NCBI GenBank assembly: GCA_013151315.1
Contig: JAADIN010000091.1
Location: 1-5,155, forward strand
Direction of reading: 5' to 3'
DNA: 5,155 nucleotides
Origin: Planctomycetota bacterium
Lineage (GTDB): Bacteria > Planctomycetota > Planctomycetia > Pirellulales > Lacipirellulaceae
Under the pieces are notes generated by a model. That model worked only from the letters and a program-made list of their open reading frames with translations. It searched no databases and was not told the DNA's origin. The position numbers and the translations under genes are program-made. Shown in pieces: positions 1-5,155 of the stretch (the stretch's first letter is position 1; each line of letters opens with the position of its first letter).

Positions 1-29
1 GAGCGGTCTGTTTCCGACGACAGCATGAC

Positions 30-58
30 TTGACCACAAGGAACATATATACCATAAT
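30..58 (+). promoter_or_regulatory. Sigma70-type promoter of the antitoxin-toxin-integrase operon
   Basis: A -35 box TTGACC (30-35) and a -10 box CATAAT (53-58) are separated by exactly 17 bp, each matching consensus at five of six positions. The spacer is AT-rich. The start of transcription would fall near 65, giving a leader of roughly 40 nt before the antitoxin ATG. No other good promoter was seen before the toxin or integrase, so this one probably serves all three genes. Confidence 0.7.
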
Positions 59-64
59 GTACAT
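57..64. promoter_or_regulatory. Probable antitoxin operator (TGTACA palindrome)
   Basis: ATGTACAT is a perfect 8-bp palindrome overlapping the last two bases of the -10 box. Its core TGTACA (58-63) is the hexamer known from the palindromic operators of yefM-yoeB, whose antitoxin belongs to the same broad Phd/YefM family as the gene downstream. A looser pair, ACAT at 43-46 and ATGT at 57-60, surrounds the spacer and could be a second half-site arrangement. A bound repressor here would block RNA polymerase. The binding itself is inferred. Confidence 0.5.
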
Positions 65-102
65 AGGCAAGCAGGGCTACCAAAAAGGGAAGGAAAAGCA
101 CG

Positions 103-360
103 ATGAAACTTGGAATCGCTGAAATTCGCAACAATTTGGCCGACGCGCTGAACCGGGTGATTTACGCGGGTGAACGGATTACGCTGGAACGTCGCGGGAA
201 ACCGGCAGCGGCGATTGTGTCGCTCGAAGACTTGGCCCTGCTCGAAGCGATCGAGGATGGCGAAGACGTGCGAGGGGCCAAGCGGGCCATTGCCGAAATG
301 AAACGCAAAGACGAGAAGCCCGCACCACTGGCCAAGGTCAAGGAAGAGCTTGGTCTCTAA
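103..360 (+). CDS. Type II antitoxin, Phd/YefM family
   Basis: An 85-residue protein with the Phd/YefM fold signature: an N-terminal IAEIRNNLADALNRV helix (residues 5-19), the strand pair ERITLERRGKPAAAIVS (24-40), then LEDLALLEAIED (41-52). The N-terminal half of such proteins dimerises and binds operator DNA; the charged C-terminal part (about 53-85, rich in K, R, E) would wrap and neutralise the toxin. An AGGA Shine-Dalgarno (91-94) lies 8 nt before the ATG, supporting this start. The stop codon TAA shares its last A with the toxin ATG, so the two are translationally coupled in the usual antitoxin-first order. Expected to repress its own promoter through the TGTACA site, more strongly when bound to toxin. 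Family assignment is firm; the exact toxin specificity is not. Confidence 0.88.
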   Translation: MKLGIAEIRNNLADALNRVIYAGERITLERRGKPAAAIVSLEDLALLEAIEDGEDVRGAKRAIAEMKRKDEKPAPLAKVKEELGL

Positions 361-635
361 TGGCCAAGCAAAAGTATAGCATCGTTTTCGCACCGGCTGT
401 CCTTCGGCAACTACGCAAGCTGCCAACGCGGGACCAAAAGCGTATCGTCCGAGAAATCGAATTGCTCGAAGACAACCCACGACCGTCGGGCGTGAAAAAG
501 CTGATCGGTGAAGACAACTTTTGGCGTATTCGCATCGGCGACTACCGCGTTGTCTATGAAATCAAAGACGCCAAGCTGCTCGTACTCGTGCTACGCATCG
601 CACACCGCAAGGATATCTATCGGAAAGGCAAGTAA
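360..635 (+). CDS. Type II toxin, RelE/ParE superfamily
   Basis: A 91-residue basic protein of typical RelE-family length. It has the N-terminal two-helix part (FAPAVLRQLRKLPTRDQKRI, residues 10-29), the ENPRP-like turn LEDNPRPSGVKKL (36-48), then the diagnostic strands FWRIRIGDYRVVYEI (54-68) and the closing IAHRKDIY (80-87). Candidate catalytic or RNA-contacting residues by analogy with RelE are K46/K47, R56, R58, R63, R83 and Y87, with H82 adjacent. These basic residues and the final Tyr suggest a ribosome-dependent mRNA interferase rather than a gyrase-poisoning ParE, but sequence alone does not settle this. Its ATG overlaps the antitoxin stop by one base, and an AGGAAGAG purine stretch (341-348) sits inside the antitoxin gene as its likely ribosome binding site. 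It appears intact. The integrase begins 2 bp after its stop. Confidence 0.88.
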   Translation: MAKQKYSIVFAPAVLRQLRKLPTRDQKRIVREIELLEDNPRPSGVKKLIGEDNFWRIRIGDYRVVYEIKDAKLLVLVLRIAHRKDIYRKGK

Positions 636-637
636 CT

Positions 638-1936
<1,299 letters not shown>

Positions 1937-1979
1937 GTTGGTGACTAGTTAATCCTAAAATTAAGCTGCGACAAAGCCT

Positions 1980-2008
1980 ATTATTGCGTACCAGACAGAG
2001 TCTCGCAA
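1980..2008 (-). promoter_or_regulatory. Candidate promoter of the tRNA gene
   Basis: On the minus strand TTGCGA (2003-2008) and AATAAT (1980-1985) are separated by 17 bp, matching consensus at four and five of six positions. Transcription would start near 1973, giving a leader of roughly 35-40 nt that RNase P would remove. Because it lies on the side away from the island, tRNA transcription would be unaffected by integration. Confidence 0.4.
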
Positions 2009-2095
2009 TCAGGAGCCTTGCTCCCGGGGAGGTAAACTTGGCTGGTCGAAAGAAATTGTTGCTGCTCTTGACGTATAATTTGTTAAAACCGGGGC

Positions 2096-2467
2096 ATGCG
2101 TCGCACTCTACTTGGCATTTTGGCTCTCGTTTTTTTGATGACTGCCGGGGGGATCTTTCTTCGTGGGTTGGCTCACGAGTCTACCCTGGCGCTGAGTGTG
2201 TGCCTTCGGATGGGATTGGTGCTCGGGGCAATGTGGCTGGCTTACGAGCAGGTGCATGAGATCATTCGGCGTACGCCGCCCTGGGTAATGGGCGGGGCGG
2301 CTCTTGGACTACTCGTGGTTGTTGTGCGTCCTCGAGCGATTATCGCGGTTGGGCCCCTTCTGGTGAGTGCCGCAGCACTTTATGGGCTTGGCAAATTCCT
2401 CAAGCCAGTGCAGCGATCAAAAAAGAAAAATAGTCCCTCAAGGCCGCCAGAGGATCGCTCGGACTGA
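2096..2467 (+). CDS. Small four-helix membrane protein of unknown function
   Basis: Not recognised as a known family. The 123-residue frame has four hydrophobic stretches: about 4-23 (signal-anchor-like, after MRR), 30-50, 63-78 and 80-99. A hydrophilic basic tail follows (KPVQRSKKKNSPSRPPEDRS, 103-122). Short loops between helices suggest a compact inner-membrane bundle. The ATG is the first possible start because an in-frame TAA lies at 2084-2086. The Shine-Dalgarno is poor (GGGG directly before the start), so the start is not strongly supported. A TATAAT hexamer (2074-2079) lies just upstream but has no well-spaced -35 partner. The gene stands alone, divergent from the tRNA and convergent with the yraN gene, with no operon partner to suggest a role. 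The overlapping alternative frame to 2259 is less convincing. Confidence 0.6.
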   Translation: MRRTLLGILALVFLMTAGGIFLRGLAHESTLALSVCLRMGLVLGAMWLAYEQVHEIIRRTPPWVMGGAALGLLVVVVRPRAIIAVGPLLVSAAALYGLGKFLKPVQRSKKKNSPSRPPEDRSD

Positions 2468-2534
2468 AGGAATTGTAGTAAAAGTAGGCGACCGGACGGG
2501 GTTTGTTTGGCTCTATTTGCAGCAGTAGGGCGGT

Positions 2535-2969
2535 TCAGCTAAAAAACTGCTTGCGACCCACGGGCGGGAATGCGTCTTGGAGGTGCCGGACGTTAGGACG
2601 CTTTTGATCTTCAGGCCAAACGACCTCGATGACGTCGAATCGGCTGGCGTACTCCAGCAAGCGGTGCGACTTGAGGAAGGCCAAGGCGGCACGGGTGAGA
2701 CGTGCTTGCCGATTGGCGTCGACCGCTTCGGCAGGACGACCTTTTTCTTTGCTTCGGCGGGTTTTCACTTCGACGAAGACGACCGTTTGACCTTCGACGG
2801 CCAGGATGTCGATTTCGCCGTAGCGTTGCCGATGCCGGGTGAAGAGAATTTTGTAGCCGAGCCGACGGAGATATCGAGCGGCATACCTTTCACCACGCTC
2901 TCCGAGCGAGAGCGGTCGAAACCATTGCCGTAGCCACTGCGACAGCCGTAGCCACTGTGACAGAGACAT
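2535..2969 (-). CDS. YraN/UPF0102 family protein (nuclease-like fold)
   Basis: A 144-residue protein with the family's signature in order: LGERGERYAARYLRRLGYKI (22-41), YGEIDILA (50-57), VVFVEVKTR (63-71), EAVDANRQARLTRAALAFL (81-99) and RFDVIEV (110-116). D54, E67 and K69 form the D...ExK arrangement of restriction-endonuclease-like folds, so a nuclease or Holliday-junction-related activity has been suggested for the family, but its cellular role is unsettled. It is the last gene of the rpsP operon, 21 nt after rplS; its own Shine-Dalgarno is weak, suggesting translation by coupling. The N-terminus (MSLSQWLRLSQWLRQWFRP) precedes the conserved domain and holds a two-copy six-residue repeat. 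The start is the first ATG after rplS, but a later start is possible. Confidence 0.88.
   Translation of the reverse strand: MSLSQWLRLSQWLRQWFRPLSLGERGERYAARYLRRLGYKILFTRHRQRYGEIDILAVEGQTVVFVEVKTRRSKEKGRPAEAVDANRQARLTRAALAFLKSHRLLEYASRFDVIEVVWPEDQKRPNVRHLQDAFPPVGRKQFFS
2927..2962 (-). repeat. 18-bp tandem duplication in the yraN 5' end
   Basis: Two adjacent 18-bp units, 2927-2944 and 2945-2962, read GCCGTAGCCACTGYGACA on the plus strand and differ only at the Y position. In the protein each unit encodes LSQWLR, and the following QWFR looks like a decayed partial third copy. The unit is a multiple of three, so the frame is kept. This is probably a replication-slippage duplication in a region outside the conserved fold. 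Confidence 0.8.
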
Positions 2970-2990
2970 AGGCGGTAGGAACTCGGACGT

Positions 2991-3362
2991 CTACGACTTG
3001 GCCTTGGTGCGTTCGACGCGACGTTCTTTCAGACGAGTCGCTTTGCCAGAAAGTTCGCGGAGGTAGAAAAGCTTGGCGCGACGGACGACGCCGCTTCGTT
3101 TGACTTCGACCTTGGCGATTCGTGGCGAGTGGAGGGGGAACTTTCGCTCGACTCCCTGGCTGGCGACAATCCGGCGGACGGTGAACATTTCGCGGGTTCC
3201 CGATCCGTTACGAGCAATCACGACGCCGGAAAAAACCTGGATGCGTTCTTTTTCGCCTTCCAGAATTCGGGTGTGGACGTCGACCGTGTCGCCGATGTCA
3301 AACTTGGGGGCATTCTCGTTGAGGCTCGCCTGCTCAACATGGTTCATAATTTCTTGGCTCAT
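2991..3362 (-). CDS. rplS: Large ribosomal subunit protein bL19
   Basis: A 123-residue bL19, close to the usual 115-120. Recognisable are FDIGDTVDVHTRI (21-33), IQVFSGVVIARNGSG (41-55), TVRRI (61-65), GVERKFPLHSPRI (70-82) and RRAKLFYLRE (94-103), with a basic C-terminus. bL19 sits at the interface of the two subunits and helps form intersubunit bridges. The chosen ATG has a strong AAAGGAAG Shine-Dalgarno (complement of 3369-3376) about 6-8 nt upstream, which overlaps the trmD stop codon; the internal Met6 is therefore a less likely start. The gene follows trmD by 12 nt, the standard order, so it should be co-transcribed with rpsP and trmD. Nothing in it is unusual. Confidence 0.97.
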   Translation of the reverse strand: MSQEIMNHVEQASLNENAPKFDIGDTVDVHTRILEGEKERIQVFSGVVIARNGSGTREMFTVRRIVASQGVERKFPLHSPRIAKVEVKRSGVVRRAKLFYLRELSGKATRLKERRVERTKAKS

Positions 3363-3374
3363 ATTTGGCTTCCT

Positions 3375-4094
3375 TTAATTCTTGTCGTCTTTATGCTTTT
3401 TAGCCAACAGGTCGGATCGACGCTGCTGGGTCCGCTCTAGGCTGTTTTGTTCTCTCCACGCTGCGATCGCCGTGTGATCGCCGCTGAGCAGCACCTCGGG
3501 TACTCCCAGGCCGCGGTATTCTCGCGGGCGGGTGTACTGGGCATGCTCAAGCAGTCGGCCGCTCGTCGCCGCCATCATCGAAAAGGAGTCGAATCGGCTA
3601 CTATTTTCGTCTCCTAAAACTCCCGGCACCAGCCGGATGGTTGTGTCAATCAGTACCATGGCGGCCACTTCGCCCCCGTTGAGGACAAAATCTCCCACCG
3701 ATATTTCATCGGGTTCGAGTAGGTCGCTCACCCGTTGATCGAACCCTTCATAACGTCCGCACAACAGGAGCAGCCGATCGTGGGAAGCGAGTTCCTCGAC
3801 GACTGCTTGATCTAACTTTCTTCCTTGCGGCGAGAGCATCACCAGATGTCCTGGCCGCTCGCCCATCGCTTGGACCGCTTCGACGGCTTCGACCGTCGGC
3901 TCGGGTTTGAGTACCATGCCGGGGCCACCGCCAAAGGGGCGGTCGTCGACGCATTTGTGTTTGTCGCGACTCCAGTCGCGCAGGTTGTGTAACTTGATAT
4001 CAACTAGCGAGCGCTCGATGGCAAGCTTCAGTAAGCTTTGGGTCATGTAGCCGGAAAATATTTCCGGGAACAGAGTCAGTACCTCGAATCGCAT
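3375..4094 (-). CDS. trmD: tRNA (guanine-37-N1)-methyltransferase TrmD
   Basis: A 239-residue SPOUT-class methyltransferase that transfers a methyl group from S-adenosylmethionine to N1 of G37, next to the anticodon, preventing +1 frameshifting. The trefoil-knot cofactor site is visible in LSPQGRKLDQ (88-97), LCGRYEGFDQRV (111-122) and EISVGDFVLNGGEVAAMVLI (130-149). The early substrate motif is DDRPFGGGPGM (50-60), and the C-terminal tRNA-binding part carries YTRPREYRGLGVPEVLLSGD (187-206). R154 and D169, the catalytic pair defined in the E. coli and Haemophilus enzymes, are both present at identical numbers. After DSF (169-171) there are about six extra residues (around MMAATS) before the YTRP motif compared with E. 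coli. The ATG lies 16 nt after the rpsP stop; a GGA sits almost at the start codon, so coupling to rpsP translation is likely. The usual rimM is absent between them. Confidence 0.97.
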   Translation of the reverse strand: MRFEVLTLFPEIFSGYMTQSLLKLAIERSLVDIKLHNLRDWSRDKHKCVDDRPFGGGPGMVLKPEPTVEAVEAVQAMGERPGHLVMLSPQGRKLDQAVVEELASHDRLLLLCGRYEGFDQRVSDLLEPDEISVGDFVLNGGEVAAMVLIDTTIRLVPGVLGDENSSRFDSFSMMAATSGRLLEHAQYTRPREYRGLGVPEVLLSGDHTAIAAWREQNSLERTQQRRSDLLAKKHKDDKN

Positions 4095-4110
4095 TCCAGT
4101 TCAGTCGTTT

Positions 4111-4623
4111 TTATTTGTCCGACTTCGGAGCTTCCTCGGCTGGGGCTTTTTCTGCTGCGGGGGCAGCTTTTGCTTCCGTCACTTCTGCTGCCGGAGCTTC
4201 CTCGGTTTTGGCTTCCTCGGCTGCGGGAGCTTCTGCTTTGGCGACTTCTGCGGCCGGTTCCTCGGGTTTAGGCTCCTCTGCTTTTTTGGGCAGAGACGCG
4301 GGCGCACCGGGGTCGGCAATGGTTTTGGGGGCTGAAAGACGCTCGAGCGCTTCTTTTTGCTGCTGGATGTGGGTCCCCGCGCTTCCGTATTTCTTGATTA
4401 ATACGGCACACTTCTCCGAAGGTTGGGCTCCGACGCTCAGCCAATAATCGACGCGTTCGGCATCGAACACCGCGCGGGCGTCCGTTTCGGGGACACTGGT
4501 GTCGTAGGTGCCCAGCTCTTCGATCGGTCGTCCGTCACGCGGGGTATGCTGATCGAAGGCACAAATACGATAGAATGGCCGATGGGCGCGACCCATCTTT
4601 TTCATGCGGATTCTAACTGCCAC
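4111..4623 (-). CDS. rpsP: Small ribosomal subunit protein bS16 with long C-terminal tail
   Basis: A 170-residue bS16, about twice the usual 80-90. The ribosomal core is residues 1-95: AVRIRMKKMGRAHRPFYRI (2-20), GRPIEELGTYDTS (31-43), ERVDYWLSVGAQPSE (56-70) and VLIKKYG (74-80). bS16 binds 16S rRNA early and aids 30S assembly. From about 98 on the sequence becomes low complexity (Ala, Glu, Lys, Pro), with recurring EEAPAAE/EAPAAEEA-like units and no predicted fold. The start is GTG, supported by an AGGAGA Shine-Dalgarno (complement of 4629-4634) 5 nt upstream and by the conserved AVRIR N-terminus; the in-frame ATG six codons on would delete it. First gene of the operon with trmD, rplS and yraN. 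Extended S16 tails are, from memory, usual in some planctomycetes, so the tail is probably lineage-typical rather than an artefact. Confidence 0.96.
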   Translation of the reverse strand: MAVRIRMKKMGRAHRPFYRICAFDQHTPRDGRPIEELGTYDTSVPETDARAVFDAERVDYWLSVGAQPSEKCAVLIKKYGSAGTHIQQQKEALERLSAPKTIADPGAPASLPKKAEEPKPEEPAAEVAKAEAPAAEEAKTEEAPAAEVTEAKAAPAAEKAPAEEAPKSDK

Positions 4624-4628
4624 TTCGC

Positions 4629-4634
4629 TCTCCT
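4629..4634 (-). promoter_or_regulatory. Ribosome binding site deciding the rpsP GTG start
   Basis: AGGAGA on the minus strand lies 5 nt before the GTG at 4621-4623. It is the clearest Shine-Dalgarno in the window and supports GTG over the internal ATG at 4603-4605. Confidence 0.8.
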
Positions 4635-4675
4635 GGCTTGCTGTCTTGTCTTCTTGAAAGGTGCGGGAATCCCAG

Positions 4676-4705
4676 ATTCTCGCAGAAGGAGGGGGGATCT
4701 GGCAA
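4676..4705 (-). promoter_or_regulatory. Candidate promoter of the rpsP-trmD-rplS-yraN operon
   Basis: On the minus strand TTGCCA (4700-4705, five of six matches to TTGACA) and GAGAAT (4676-4681, four of six to TATAAT) are 18 bp apart, placing the transcript start near 4669 and leaving a leader of about 45 nt before the GTG. A short palindrome GAATC-CCA-GATTC (4667-4679, plus strand) overlaps the -10 box and the likely start site; five-base arms are close to chance, so a regulatory role is only a possibility. A weaker upstream alternative begins at TTGACT (complement of 4779-4784). The rest of the 254-nt gap between parB and rpsP holds no convincing gene. Confidence 0.45.
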
Positions 4706-4812
4706 GGGGCAAAAAGAGGATGGAGGAGGGCTAGTTTCGAGGGATTTGGCCATTTCCGTAAGACATCAGCCGAAAGCAGTCAATTAGCCACATAAAGAGA
4801 GGGTTTTTCAGT

Positions 4813-4845
4813 GAATTCGAGGAGTAAAATAATAACCCGAATTCG
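4813..4845 (-). terminator. Weak hairpin after parB
   Basis: Downstream of the parB stop, the minus strand holds the palindrome CCGAATTCGG (4837-4846) within AACCG-AATT-CGGGTT, followed by a T-rich stretch ATTATTTTA. GAATTCG occurs again at 4813-4819, so a second, wider pairing with 4838-4844 is possible. The stem is short and has a bulged G, so termination is uncertain; a protein-binding site is an alternative. Confidence 0.25.
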
Positions 4846-4877
4846 GTTTTAGGCATTGCCGCTCGCCTGACGTAATA

Positions 4878-5155
4878 CTATCCCGCGTCGCGGAGTAGCT
4901 CTCCTTCGCCACAAAGAATCGCCTTGAGCCGCTCAAATTCCTGGTGGTTTTTGAAATGGATCGTGATCCGCCCTCGCCCTTTGGCTGTCTGTCGGAGATC
5001 GACTTTGGCCCCCATCGCCAAACGAAGCTGCTGCTCCACCTGAAGGAGGTGCTCGCTCGGCGAAGGCTTGGCGGGCTTCGTGCCGTCCTCGGCTGCGACG
5101 ACCGAAAACGGTTCGGCGTCGGCTCGGTGGATGTGATCTTGAATCAACTGCTCGG
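4878..5155 (-). CDS. parB: ParB chromosome-partitioning protein, C-terminal part (partial)
   Basis: Only the 3' end is present: the frame stays open through the right edge of the window, so the TTG at 5145-5147 is not a real start. The visible 92 residues include a linker rich in Ala, Lys and Pro, then the C-terminal dimerisation domain of ParB: HLLQVEQQLRLAMGAKVDLR and GRGRITIHFKNHQEFERLKA. It has the family's Leu-rich helix, G-K-V strand, basic turn and second strand followed by a helix. This domain clamps ParB dimers and binds DNA non-specifically in the parS/ParA segregation system. The CTP-binding and parS-reading domains lie outside the window. It stops 254 bp before rpsP on the same strand. 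A plasmid-type ParB-like protein is possible, but the core-gene context favours the chromosomal one. Confidence 0.82.
   Translation of the reverse strand, partial: EQLIQDHIHRADAEPFSVVAAEDGTKPAKPSPSEHLLQVEQQLRLAMGAKVDLRQTAKGRGRITIHFKNHQEFERLKAILCGEGELLRDAG

Noticed and set aside
1..33. Frame open from the left edge ending in TGA at 31-33
   Set aside because: Only ten codons are visible; it could be the tail of an upstream gene or chance.
2012..2024. Small hairpin GGAGC-CTT-GCTCC
   Set aside because: A five-base stem without a T-run on either strand; no support for a terminator or riboswitch.
2068..2079. TTGACG directly followed by TATAAT
   Set aside because: The two promoter-like hexamers abut with no spacer, so they cannot act together; TATAAT has no good -35 at 16-18 bp.
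1984..2259. Plus-strand frame overlapping the membrane protein, with GGGGAGG (2026-2032) 5 nt before an in-frame TTG at 2038
   Set aside because: The ribosome binding site is attractive, but the protein shows no coherent domain and ends within the better four-helix frame. It remains the main rival explanation for this stretch.
2468..2534. Possible bidirectional terminator between the convergent membrane protein and yraN genes
   Set aside because: Only a three-base CCG/CGG stem before a T-rich stretch was found; too weak to call.
2577..2933. Open frame of 118 residues on the plus strand
   Set aside because: Antisense of the yraN gene, whose family motifs are clear.
4115..4447. Open frame of 110 residues on the plus strand, Ala/Ser-rich
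   Set aside because: It is the antisense of the low-complexity bS16 tail; its composition mirrors the repeats, and rpsP on the other strand is certain.

Overview
The window looks like a chromosomal segment of a planctomycete, probably of the Pirellula/Rhodopirellula type. This is inferred from three things: a bS16 protein with a long Ala/Glu/Lys/Pro tail, an rpsP-trmD-rplS-yraN cluster without rimM, and an integrase with the WLGNS...KHYL active-site form I associate with planctomycete recombinases. No rRNA or species-level marker is present, so the placement is moderate.

Left part (1 to about 1863), mobile: a good sigma70-type promoter (TTGACC-17 bp-CATAAT) with a TGTACA-centred palindrome at its -10 end drives a tightly packed three-gene unit. 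The genes are a Phd/YefM-family antitoxin, a RelE/ParE-family toxin (1-base overlap) and a tyrosine recombinase (2-base gap). The recombinase reads convergently into the 3' half of a tRNA(CAU) gene on the minus strand. Its last 13 codons are tRNA antisense, and its stop codon shares two bases with the anticodon. This is the layout of one end of a tRNA-integrated genomic island that extends left beyond the window.

Middle (1863-2534): the tRNA(CAU) has TilS-type Ile2 features, lacks an encoded CCA and has a G1-U72 closing pair. A candidate tRNA promoter lies upstream of it. A small four-helix membrane protein gene of unknown function follows on the plus strand.

Right part (2535-5155), conserved core, all on the minus strand: parB (3' end only), then after a 254-nt gap with a candidate promoter rpsP (GTG start), trmD, rplS and a yraN/UPF0102 gene. 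Gaps inside this operon are 12 to 21 nt, so the four genes are probably co-transcribed. They serve ribosome assembly (bS16, bL19), tRNA m1G37 methylation (TrmD) and a nuclease-fold protein of uncertain role.

No CRISPR array, insertion sequence or rRNA was seen. The most interesting items are the coupling of a toxin-antitoxin pair to the integrase in one operon, and the integrase reading frame that ends inside the attachment tRNA, which implies that its C-terminus could differ between the integrated and excised states.
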